Shown here: one piece after another, positions 32,149 through 40,871 of the stretch
How positions within the stretch are numbered: the first letter of the stretch is position 1
Layout of the letters: each line of letters starts with the position of its first letter
Assembly (NCBI GenBank): GCA_903921825.1
Contig: CAIXRF010000107.1
Span: 1-50,532, forward strand
DNA: 50,532 bases
From: an uncultured Microcaldota archaeon
GTDB taxonomy: Archaea > Micrarchaeota > Micrarchaeia > Burarchaeales > Fermentimicrarchaeaceae
Direction of reading: 5' to 3'
Translations under genes and position numbers: made by a program
The notes under the pieces: model-generated
Told to the model about the DNA's origin: nothing
Databases searched by the model: none
Seen by the model: the letters and a program-made list of their open reading frames with translations, nothing else

Positions 32149-33189
32149 CTATTTGGACAAGAACCACTTCTTTAACCTGATTTCGGGGAAGATTTTGCCT
32201 TCTTCGCTCTCCACTATATTCTTGCCTTCAAGCGAGGCGATGATGCGGAAGAAGGATGTCTTCGGTATCGCAAGGGCGTGGCGGATTTTTGATGCACGCA
32301 TCTTCCCGCCGCTCACTAGGAGGAGCTTCACTATGTCGTATTCGCGCGTGGGGAGCGTCTGCATCACATCAAGCTGCCCAGAGGTCGGCTTGAATTCCCC
32401 TGGGGCTGCGCGGGTTGGGGCGGCCTGTTGTGGGCGGGGCTCCGGAATTTCCGCGGCCTCCTCGGGTTCTGTGGCCCTCCCGCGCAGCAGAAGGTGGCGC
32501 ACCACGAACAGCAGGATGACGCCCATCAGGAGGAGCACGATTCCGAGGAAGATTATGCCAGCGACGACTGCCAGAATCATCCAGAGCCCTTCCCCGGATG
32601 GCGTGGGGGTTGGTTGCGGCTGGGCCGGAGCGAGGTCTGCTGATGCCACCTGCCCCTGCGAAATGTGCACGCTGCGCGAGGCTGCGGAGAATGAAACGGT
32701 GCAATCACCGGCTGGGGCGAATTCGAACTCGAACCTTCCCGATGCGTCCGTTGAGGTGGTGCGTGAAAATCCGGTGCAGGAAAGGGAGACCGCCTCGTTT
32801 GGAAGCGGGGCGCCCGATGAATCCTGGATGCTGCCTGAGACGCTTCCTGCCGGAGCAAAATTGATGCGTTCGTTAGGCGTGCCTGGGACGCGCACACTCG
32901 TGATGATATAATCATAGCCCGGAGTCGAGTCCAGGTCCGCACCGATATCGACACTCGAAGTTCCCTGCGGGAGCATAAGCGAAAAGTCGCCGTCGGCATC
33001 CGTCACGGAATATGTGCTGCCCGACTGGAACGTTACCAGGAGCGTGGCGTCCGGGATGGGGGCCCCGTGCGCGGCGTCGTATGCAATCATCTCCGCCTGC
33101 ACCGTCTCGTCGGGCGAGCCCGGTGGAAGGACGTCCGCAAACGCTGCGCATGCGAGGAACAGGAGCACGGTGACTGGGACAAGCCTCAT
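32149..33189 (-). CDS. Membrane-anchored regulator: extracytoplasmic CarboxypepD_reg-like domains, TM, cytoplasmic winged HTH
   Basis: Signal peptide MRLVPVTVLLFLACAAFA; TM MILAVVAGIIFLGIVLLLMGVILLFVV; C-terminal REYDIVKLLLVSGGKMRASKIRHALAIPKTSFFRIIASLEGKNIVESEEG. Confidence 0.75.
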   Translation of the reverse strand: MRLVPVTVLLFLACAAFADVLPPGSPDETVQAEMIAYDAAHGAPIPDATLLVTFQSGSTYSVTDADGDFSLMLPQGTSSVDIGADLDSTPGYDYIITSVRVPGTPNERINFAPAGSVSGSIQDSSGAPLPNEAVSLSCTGFSRTTSTDASGRFEFEFAPAGDCTVSFSAASRSVHISQGQVASADLAPAQPQPTPTPSGEGLWMILAVVAGIIFLGIVLLLMGVILLFVVRHLLLRGRATEPEEAAEIPEPRPQQAAPTRAAPGEFKPTSGQLDVMQTLPTREYDIVKLLLVSGGKMRASKIRHALAIPKTSFFRIIASLEGKNIVESEEGKIFPEIRLKKWFLSK

Positions 33190-33980
33190 TTTTTCACCGC
33201 TAGCAGCGCGAGCAGGAAAACGAGGCCCACACTGGAGGGGCAAACGCCTGGGGTCGCTTCAACGGGAGTGCATACGCCGTTCACGCACGTATCGCGTGGA
33301 GGGCAGTCCGAATCGTGCGAGCATAGCGGCGACTGGCTTGTGGGCGAGGGAGTCGGCGCAATTGTTGGCGAAGTGGTTGGCGTTGCTGTGGGCTGAGGCG
33401 TTGGTGAAGGAGTTGAGGTGGGCGTAAGCACAGGCGTCGGGACGGGTGTTGAAGTGGGGGTAGGTGTTGGCGTAGAAACCGGCGCGCAGTCGCTGTGGTT
33501 GGACAGGCATTGCCCGGAAGGGCATTGCCTCGACTCATCCGTGCATGATTGCATCGACTCAATGTACCTCCCGTTGTAATGGAGGATGCCCTCGTAGCAT
33601 TGCTGGGGGCAGCGCGGGTCCGTGGTGTTCGTGCTCGGGGCGCACGCTGTCCCATTGAGGTTGCAACCATTGGGGCAGCCGTAGCTGGTTGGGCAGTTGC
33701 AGAATCCATGCTGTGCGTCCCAATAGCAGCCGGAATAGTAATTGACTCCCTCGCAATAGGACGGCGGGCAGTCCTGGCCCGGGCTTGTGGCGCACGCGGT
33801 GGCATCCTGGTTGCACCCATACTCGCAAGGCTGCTGGTTGCTGCATTCGCAGCCCATCGCTATGGAGTAGTAGCAGTCGGAGTAGTAGACCCCCTCGTGG
33901 CAGTAAGAGGTCTCACAGGTCTGCGCTGCGGAGATGATAGGCAGGAGCACGAGCAGCAAGGTGATGGTGAAGGGTCTCAT
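33186..33980 (-). CDS. Secreted Cys-rich repeat protein with Thr-Pro linker and C-terminal hydrophobic tail
   Basis: Signal peptide MRPFTITLLLVLLPIISAAQ; repeats CxxxYCxxxVYYSxCYxxxxGCxC; TPTPTPTST linker; tail GVCPSSVGLVFLLALLAVKK. Confidence 0.75.
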   Translation of the reverse strand: MRPFTITLLLVLLPIISAAQTCETSYCHEGVYYSDCYYSIAMGCECSNQQPCEYGCNQDATACATSPGQDCPPSYCEGVNYYSGCYWDAQHGFCNCPTSYGCPNGCNLNGTACAPSTNTTDPRCPQQCYEGILHYNGRYIESMQSCTDESRQCPSGQCLSNHSDCAPVSTPTPTPTSTPVPTPVLTPTSTPSPTPQPTATPTTSPTIAPTPSPTSQSPLCSHDSDCPPRDTCVNGVCTPVEATPGVCPSSVGLVFLLALLAVKK

Positions 33981-34026
33981 GCAGGGATTTAAACTTCTGC
34001 TAGTATTAAAACTGCCGGGTGATTGG

Positions 34027-35334
34027 ATGGCGAGGAGAAAGCTCATTATAATCGGCGCCGCAGGAAGGGACTTCCACAACTTCAACGTGCTTTACCGCGA
34101 AGATGGCGAATACGAGGTTGCCGCATTCACCGCTGCGCAGATTCCTGGGATTGCGGGCAGGAAATACCCGAAGGAGCTCGCGGGTAAGCTGTATCCTGAG
34201 GGGATTCCAATCTACGAAGAGGCCGAGCTGCCGGCTCTCATCAGGAAGCTGGGGGCCGATGCGTGCGTCATGGCCTATTCCGACCTTGCATACGCAGAGG
34301 TGATGCACAAGGCAAGTATTTGCAACGCCGCTGGCGCGGACTTCTGGCTCATTGGCGCGGATAGGACCATGATTAGGTCGAAGAAGCCCGTTGTCTCCAT
34401 CTGCGCAGTGAGGACAGGCAGCGGCAAGAGCCAGACCACGCGGAAGGTGGTCGAGATTTTGAAGAAGAAGGGGCGGAAGCCCGTTGTCATCAGGCACCCT
34501 ATGCCCTATGGCGACTTGCGGGAGCAGGCCGTGGAGCGGTTCGCAACCATGAAGGACATGGAGAAATACAAGTGCACGATTGAGGAGCGGGAAGAATACG
34601 AGCTCCACATCGCTGCGGGGACGGTCCTTTATGCGGGGGTGGATTACGGCGCAATCCTCAGGGAGGCGGAGAAGGAAGCCGATGTGATAGTGTGGGATGG
34701 CGGGAACAACGACACTTCCTTCTACAAGCCAGACCTCCAGATTGTCGTCGCTGACCCGCACAGGCCGGGGGACGAGCTGGGTTATTACCCGGGGGAGACG
34801 AACCTGCGGATGGCAGACGCAGTGGTGATAAACAAAGTGGATTCCGCGGAGCCGAAGAACGTCGAGATAGTCAGGCGGAACACCGCAATGGTGAACCCTA
34901 GGGCGAAGATAATTCTTGCCGACTCGGTGATAAGCGCGGACAACCCGAATCTCATAAAGGGGAAGAGGGTGTTGGTAGTGGAGGACGGGCCGACGCTCAC
35001 GCACGGCGGGATGAGATATGGCGCGGGAAGCGTGGCCGCGCAGAGGTTTGGGGCCGCGGAGATTGTGGATGCAAAAAAATGGGCCGTAGGCTCCATCAAG
35101 GAGACGTACGCGAAATACCCGCACCTTGAGCGGATTCTGCCTGCCATGGGATACAGCGCGAAGCAGATGAGGGAGCTTGAGGCCACGATAAATGCCGCTG
35201 ATTGCGACTCGGTGGTCATTGGGACGCCGATAAACCTGGGGAGGCTGCTCAGGATAGACAAACCCGCGGTGCGCATAAGCTACGAACTGAAGGAGAAGGG
35301 TGCTGGGATAGAAGAGCTGCTCAGGAAGTTCTAG
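34027..35334 (+). CDS. Cyclic 2,3-diphosphoglycerate synthetase-like P-loop GTPase
   Basis: RRKLIIIGAAGRDFHNFN; VRTGSGKSQTTRKV; WDGGNNDTSFYKPDL; VVADPHRPGDELGYYPGETNLRMADAVVINKVDSA. Confidence 0.85.
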   Translation: MARRKLIIIGAAGRDFHNFNVLYREDGEYEVAAFTAAQIPGIAGRKYPKELAGKLYPEGIPIYEEAELPALIRKLGADACVMAYSDLAYAEVMHKASICNAAGADFWLIGADRTMIRSKKPVVSICAVRTGSGKSQTTRKVVEILKKKGRKPVVIRHPMPYGDLREQAVERFATMKDMEKYKCTIEEREEYELHIAAGTVLYAGVDYGAILREAEKEADVIVWDGGNNDTSFYKPDLQIVVADPHRPGDELGYYPGETNLRMADAVVINKVDSAEPKNVEIVRRNTAMVNPRAKIILADSVISADNPNLIKGKRVLVVEDGPTLTHGGMRYGAGSVAAQRFGAAEIVDAKKWAVGSIKETYAKYPHLERILPAMGYSAKQMRELEATINAADCDSVVIGTPINLGRLLRIDKPAVRISYELKEKGAGIEELLRKF

Positions 35335-38300
35335 CCCAGATGGCAGGGCGTGCCGCTCCGCACGGCTATTACGCTTCCAACCATCTCAGGAGTTATCGCT
35401 CCGTTGAACTCTACCCATTTCTGGCCTGAGGCATCCCACACAGAAACGCGCTTTGGCTCGCACGTCCCCAGGACGTTTGGTATTGTGTTCTCCGACATCC
35501 AAGGAAGAACTGTGAGCATCGCACCGCCAGCGGGAACATCGAGCCCGGCCTCGCTGCTGCGCAGGGGGAGGGGCGTGGAGGCAAGTGCATAGGTTATGGT
35601 GCATCCGCTGTCCGCGTAATACCACGCGCCCCCGAATGCCAGCGCCGTGCGCGGCGATGCCGCTGTGCCGTGGGCAATCGTGAAGTCCGACGCCTCGGTC
35701 TCGGAAACGAAGTGGAGCATCTGGGGGTCGAGCTGCGCATAGTCGCCTTCGCCAAGGCGGAGCAGCGCCTCGCCCGAGCAGTCCGTCGAAATGGGGACGC
35801 CATATAGGAAAGGCACGGCATTCCAGCCCGGCGCAAGGCTCACTGAGAGCGACTCGGAGGGCTGCGCTGAAACGGTGACGCCCGTGACGGCGAATGCGTT
35901 GTTCGACTCATTCGACTCATTTATGTCGTTGGAGGAATCCGCGGTGAAAACCAGTTCGTAGGCCCCGAGTGCCTGCGGCGTGAATACGAATTCCACTGCA
36001 AGGTCCTGCCCGGAGGCATGGGAATACGTGGTGACGATGTCGAGCGGTGTTATTGAGCCGTCACTTCCCCGCATGCTGAGCGTGGACTGGTACTGTGAGT
36101 ATATGCTCGGCCCGGCATTCCTCACCACCAGGGTTGCGAGTGCCGGCTCACCCTGCCTCAGTTCCGCTGGGAAGCGGACTCCTGCAATCAGCAGGTCCGG
36201 CTGCTGCGCCTCTTGGGGCTGCGAAGGCGAAAAGAGCAGCGAGGTGGCGCGCAGCATGCACCCGCTCCTCACCCTCACGAAGCGGTAGGCAGGGATTTGG
36301 GACGAAAGGGTGAAGCTGCCAGAGGCTTCGGGCTGCGCCTGCGCGAGCGGGGTGAATGAAACGGAGTCGTTGCTCCCTTCCAGCTGCACTGGCTGCGTAC
36401 ATGATGGGAGCGCGCTTTCGCCCGCAACGTAGAGCGTCCCAGCGACCGGTGTGCCGAGGTTATATGTCTGGTTCTCGTTCCAGTTCCAGCACGGGTCGTC
36501 CGATGCCGCGAGGTTCGACTGCGACTCTAGTGCGCCTCCGGAGAGGCATGAGAGCGGAAGAGCTGCGCCTTCCGCAAGCCCCGCGGAAACGAAAATCCGC
36601 TTGGCGAACTCCGGTGCATCCGCGAGCGCTGCGGTCATGGGTATCATCCGGACGCCTGGCTGCGCATTCTCCGGGATGGAAATCGTGAGCGCGGTGCTCC
36701 TTGAGCCTCCGCACGGGACGGAGAGGGAATCTTTCTCGAAGCTTGCGTTCCAGCCGGCTGGGGGCTCGGCGGAGAGACTGATGGTTTGCGTGCCGTTGCA
36801 CTCGCTGTTGCCCCTTACTTCAACCAGATAGGATGTCGCGTGGCCAGCGGATGCAAGCTGCGCTGCGGGCGCGGCAGAAACGGATGGAATCCGGTATTGT
36901 CCCTGCGGCGCTGCTATTGTGAGGTTACCGGCGAAGGCGAGCGGCTTGTATCCCTCGGCCTCGCAGGTTATGAGGTAGGGGTAGAGCCCGGGCTGCTTCT
37001 CGGAGATGTCGGCCATGAGTGTGGATGTGCCGTTCTCTTGCCTCATTTCGACGCCCAGCGAGCCCATGAGCTCCGAGCTGATGCGGCACGTGCCTATCGT
37101 GCTGTTGTGAAGGTCATAATACCTTGCGAAGAAGCTTGCGGAGGCTCCTGGCAGCGCAGCGAGCGTGCCATTGCCTTCCACACCCGCGCTCAGCCCCGCG
37201 AAAAGCTTGGGGGACGAAACTGTGTAGTAGGCCTCTGCGAAGGAAGTGAGATCAGCCTCGTGGTCCTCGGCGTTCATCGGAGTCGCGTTGAACCTGAACC
37301 GGTATCTGCCCGGCTGCTCCCCGAACGGAGGGGTGACTGAGAGGAACGTCAGGTTGGAATGGCCGGGCATTGCCGGGACGCGGGTCGAGGATAGGCCATA
37401 CACCCACCCTTCATACCCTTCGCGCTGGACTAGCTCGAACGTGGTCGGGTCGCACTCTGGGCCGTCCCTGTTCGTCACGGTTATTTCGTAGTAGAGGGGC
37501 GTGCCGACCTCTCCAGTCTGCTCACTTGGGGATATCTGCAGTCCTGGGCTCCGGCGCGTGCAAAGCGCCTGGACTGGGATGAGCGTGACGTAGAGCGGCG
37601 TGCTGCTCGCCGCGGTCCAGTTGAGCATGAGGGTTGGGGTGATGATGATGCTCAGGGTGTCGCTCGTTATGCTGTCCTTCCCGAAAGTCCATTCCGCGTA
37701 GGAGGTGCCTGCCTCGAGCCAGGTGTAGCCGTCGTGTGCGCGCCCGTCGCTCGCGAAGCTGTCCGCGGTAAAGCCGTTTACCTTGAGCGTGCCCAGCTTC
37801 ACTCCGACGCTTTCCGGTCCACCCCTCTCCACGCGCACCTTGAGGCGCTGCACAACTCCGAGGGATGCACGCTTGATTGCAAACTCACCCCTTGGGCTGC
37901 CTTCTATTGAGAACACCTGCAGGACCTGGCCCCCTGGGGAACTCATTGGGAGCGGGTATGACAGAAGCAGCGGGGCGTAGCCTGGCTTTGAGCAGCTTGC
38001 GGTGAATTCGTAGACCCCGACCCCGAGGCTGGAGGAGTCCAGCGTGAGCGTGTATGCCGTGTCGTTCTGCACCATCTGCACCGGCTCCGCAATGGCGCCC
38101 TGTGCGGAGATGGTGCAGTTCGCGCCAAGCACGGGCTGCTGTGTGAGGACGTCCATGTAGGCTGCGCGCAGCAGGAGCGTGGGGGTTGCACCGAGCACAG
38201 CACTGGCGGGGCTTGAGGAAAGGGAGCCGGTGGTTGCGCGCTGCTCTGTGGGCGCGGGCCCTATGTAGAGCCCGGTTGAGATCAGGTTGTTCGATGCGTT

Positions 38301-39740
38301 CGCATCTGCCTCCGGGGGCGAAACGCTCACGTTGGCATACACTGTGTGCATGCCCACGGACGGAGGTGCCCATATTACTTCTGCATCCGTGCTTCCGTTC
38401 TCGGCCCACGCTGGGGAATCTGGCCCAAGCCGCACCTCGCCGAGCTTGTGTGCGTCGTCGAACGCGTCCGCATAGAATGAAACGATTACTGCACGCGTGG
38501 TATTCGGGTCGAGGGCGCCCCCGTGGTTTGAGATTTCCGCAACGATTCGCGCTGGAATGCCGTTCTCCGGGGCTGCCGCGCCGTCCGTTGAGTAAATGTG
38601 GATGACGGTGGGCACCAGGTCTGCCTCCTCGCGCAGGACCAGCGTGCTCGACTTCAGCCAGCACTCCCCATTTCTTAGCCTGTAATACCGGTGGCTTCCA
38701 AGCGAGGAAAGCTGCATCGTGAAAGGCTGTGGGGATACGGTCGTGGCCGAACCGATGGAGGCGAAGTTCGCGCCGTCGTCGCTCAGCTCCACTATCGTCC
38801 TGCCGCTGCATCCGTCTATCGAGTCGGTGACCAAGGTTATGGTCGCGTGCTCCAGTGTCGGGACGTGACCGAGCAGGAGCTGGAGGTCATACGTGTGTGT
38901 TATCCCAGTAGTGTTCATCGAGAGCGTTGCGGCGCCCGGAAGCAGCGGAAGCAGCATGAGGGAAAGGAGGACCAGCGCGGGCTTCTTCCCACCGCGCCCT
39001 TTTTTCATGATATAATAGTATGCGAGGAATGCGACTACTGCGGCAACGGCCACTATGCCCATGAAGAGGATGAACACCTTGTTAGGGGAAGCGGACAGCT
39101 CCTCGAGAAGCGGTGGTTTGCGCACGAGCGAAATCGTCGTGTTGGCGGTCTTGCCCTTCTCCACGGAGAACTCCGCGCTTCCGTCCTCGTGCTCTATCGA
39201 AACGGAGGCACTGCACCTGCCAGCGGGAAGGATTGCACCGAATTCTCCGTTCGCGCTGGAATTCGCCTGGCCGGCAGGCAGGGCGCTGTTTTCACAGGAG
39301 AAAATCACGGACGCAGGGACGCCGCTGCCGTTGCTTGCGAGCACGCTGCCTGAAACAAGCCCGACTGGGACCATCTGGATGGATTGGGGTGATTGGGACG
39401 GGTTTGAGAGTGTTGCCCGAGTTGAAAGGTATGCCGGGGTGCCGTCCGGCTCCAGCACTTCAGCGGTTGCAGTCACGGACTGCGTGCCTGGCGGAAGCAT
39501 GAGATAAAGCAGTGCGCTCCCGTTCGCATCCGTGCGCAGGATTGTCTGCAGCGAAGCGTTGCCATACTCCACCGACATCTCCACGCGCGCGTTCGAAATC
39601 GGGAAGCCGGTCTGCACTTCGCTGAATGAAACTGCCATTTGGGAGCTCTCCCACGGGAACGCCGGGGGAAGCGCCGCAAGCGCAGCAGCTGGCAGGATGG
39701 ATAACGCTAGCAGCAAAAGGCTTGCCTTCAATCCGACCAC
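35331..39740 (-). CDS. Very large surface protein (1469 aa), apparently two exported modules joined by a TM hairpin, CARDB-like repeats, C-terminal GWN domain
   Basis: Signal peptide; internal TM KVFILFMGIVAVAAVVAFLAYYYI then MKKGRGGKKPALVLLSLMLLPLLPGAA; CARDB-like segments (DLLIAGVRFPAELRQGEPALATLVVRNAG); C-terminal APGWNAVPFLYG. Confidence 0.75.
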   Translation of the reverse strand: MVGLKASLLLLALSILPAAALAALPPAFPWESSQMAVSFSEVQTGFPISNARVEMSVEYGNASLQTILRTDANGSALLYLMLPPGTQSVTATAEVLEPDGTPAYLSTRATLSNPSQSPQSIQMVPVGLVSGSVLASNGSGVPASVIFSCENSALPAGQANSSANGEFGAILPAGRCSASVSIEHEDGSAEFSVEKGKTANTTISLVRKPPLLEELSASPNKVFILFMGIVAVAAVVAFLAYYYIMKKGRGGKKPALVLLSLMLLPLLPGAATLSMNTTGITHTYDLQLLLGHVPTLEHATITLVTDSIDGCSGRTIVELSDDGANFASIGSATTVSPQPFTMQLSSLGSHRYYRLRNGECWLKSSTLVLREEADLVPTVIHIYSTDGAAAPENGIPARIVAEISNHGGALDPNTTRAVIVSFYADAFDDAHKLGEVRLGPDSPAWAENGSTDAEVIWAPPSVGMHTVYANVSVSPPEADANASNNLISTGLYIGPAPTEQRATTGSLSSSPASAVLGATPTLLLRAAYMDVLTQQPVLGANCTISAQGAIAEPVQMVQNDTAYTLTLDSSSLGVGVYEFTASCSKPGYAPLLLSYPLPMSSPGGQVLQVFSIEGSPRGEFAIKRASLGVVQRLKVRVERGGPESVGVKLGTLKVNGFTADSFASDGRAHDGYTWLEAGTSYAEWTFGKDSITSDTLSIIITPTLMLNWTAASSTPLYVTLIPVQALCTRRSPGLQISPSEQTGEVGTPLYYEITVTNRDGPECDPTTFELVQREGYEGWVYGLSSTRVPAMPGHSNLTFLSVTPPFGEQPGRYRFRFNATPMNAEDHEADLTSFAEAYYTVSSPKLFAGLSAGVEGNGTLAALPGASASFFARYYDLHNSTIGTCRISSELMGSLGVEMRQENGTSTLMADISEKQPGLYPYLITCEAEGYKPLAFAGNLTIAAPQGQYRIPSVSAAPAAQLASAGHATSYLVEVRGNSECNGTQTISLSAEPPAGWNASFEKDSLSVPCGGSRSTALTISIPENAQPGVRMIPMTAALADAPEFAKRIFVSAGLAEGAALPLSCLSGGALESQSNLAASDDPCWNWNENQTYNLGTPVAGTLYVAGESALPSCTQPVQLEGSNDSVSFTPLAQAQPEASGSFTLSSQIPAYRFVRVRSGCMLRATSLLFSPSQPQEAQQPDLLIAGVRFPAELRQGEPALATLVVRNAGPSIYSQYQSTLSMRGSDGSITPLDIVTTYSHASGQDLAVEFVFTPQALGAYELVFTADSSNDINESNESNNAFAVTGVTVSAQPSESLSVSLAPGWNAVPFLYGVPISTDCSGEALLRLGEGDYAQLDPQMLHFVSETEASDFTIAHGTAASPRTALAFGGAWYYADSGCTITYALASTPLPLRSSEAGLDVPAGGAMLTVLPWMSENTIPNVLGTCEPKRVSVWDASGQKWVEFNGAITPEMVGSVIAVRSGTPCHLG

Positions 39741-39786
39741 GGGGAAAATTCTGGGTTTGCGGTATATAAAAGAATCGCCGCAGCGC

Positions 39787-40800
39787 TCACATCTCGCGGT
39801 ATATGAAGAAGTCGGCGAGCTGGAGCAGCCGCCTGCTTGCGGCGTTGTTCGGGAGGACCATCAGTCCCTTCTTCGCGTCATCGACCATCTTCTTCGCCCT
39901 CTCCGCAGCGTAGTCGATGGAGCCAGCATTCTGGCAGATGCTTATCGCCTCGCTCACCTGCTTCGTGTCCTTTGTGCGCGCCGAAAGAATCTCCGCGAGG
40001 CGCTTCCTTTCCTTCGGGGGGGCGTGAGTGAGCGCGTGGATGGTTATTAGCGACCTCTTCCCCTCGCTTATGTCCCCGCCTATCTCCTTCCCGTACTTCT
40101 CCTCCTTGCCCGCCAGGTTGAGGACGTCGTCCTGTATCTGGAATGCGATTCCGACCGCCATGCCAAATTCCTTCAGCGCCTTCAGTTGCTCCGCGGTAGC
40201 GCCGCCCATCAGCGCTCCGACCTCGCAGGATGCGGAGATGAGTGCGCCCGTCTTCCCCTCAACCATCCTGAAATAGTTCTCCTCGCTTATGTCGAACCGT
40301 TTCTCCCTGTACCAGTTCAGCTCAACGGCCTGCCCTTCGAGCACGCGCCTGAATGCGGTGGAGAGAACGCGCTGCGCCGCGAGGAGCTTTTCCGGAGGGA
40401 GTCTCGACTTCAGCAGCGCCTCCCATACCATCATGAAGAGGCCGTCCCCTGCATTGATTGCGAGCGGGGTCCCGTATGCCCTGTGAAGGGTCGGCTTGCC
40501 CCTCCGCATGTCCGAGTCGTCCTCGATGTCGTCGTGGATGAGCGTGAAGTTGTGGAACATCTCTATGGCCGCGCCGATTGGGACGACGAGCGCCGCTTCC
40601 TCCGCCTCCTTCCCGCCGACTGCCTCGTATGAGAGCTTGGCCATCGCGGGCCTGAACCTCTTCCCTCCCCTGTCCAGGAAGTCCCACAGCACGCCATATA
40701 CCTCGAAGGGCTCGCGGTTGCGCGGAACCACCTTCTCTATCTCCCTGTCGAAGACCTGCGCCTGCGAGGCGAGGTATTCCATTATGTCGTTGTGCGGCAT
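39787..40800 (-). CDS. idsA: Polyprenyl (geranylgeranyl) diphosphate synthase
   Basis: GGKRFRPAM; LIHDDIEDDSDMRRGKPTLHRAYG; FQIQDDVLNLAGKEEKYGKEIGGDISEGKRSL. Confidence 0.93.
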   Translation of the reverse strand: MPHNDIMEYLASQAQVFDREIEKVVPRNREPFEVYGVLWDFLDRGGKRFRPAMAKLSYEAVGGKEAEEAALVVPIGAAIEMFHNFTLIHDDIEDDSDMRRGKPTLHRAYGTPLAINAGDGLFMMVWEALLKSRLPPEKLLAAQRVLSTAFRRVLEGQAVELNWYREKRFDISEENYFRMVEGKTGALISASCEVGALMGGATAEQLKALKEFGMAVGIAFQIQDDVLNLAGKEEKYGKEIGGDISEGKRSLITIHALTHAPPKERKRLAEILSARTKDTKQVSEAISICQNAGSIDYAAERAKKMVDDAKKGLMVLPNNAASRRLLQLADFFIYREM

Positions 40801-40871
40801 TCAGCTCACCATCAAACTTGCGCCTGCGAGGCAATGCACTCCATTCTGTCGTTGCAGCATCAGCTCACCAT
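40754..40871. repeat. Degenerate tandem duplication of the lysS 3' end/idsA 5' end (copies 40754-40812 and 40816-40871)
   Basis: acctgcgcctgcgaggcgaggtattccattatgtcgttgtgcggcattcagctcaccat versus acttgcgcctgcgaggcaatgcactccattctgtcgttgcagcatcagctcaccat. Confidence 0.85.

Noticed and set aside
34006-35124. 372-aa minus-strand ORF
   Set aside because: Antisense to the well-recognised cDPG-synthetase-like gene; sequence composition is that of a shadow ORF
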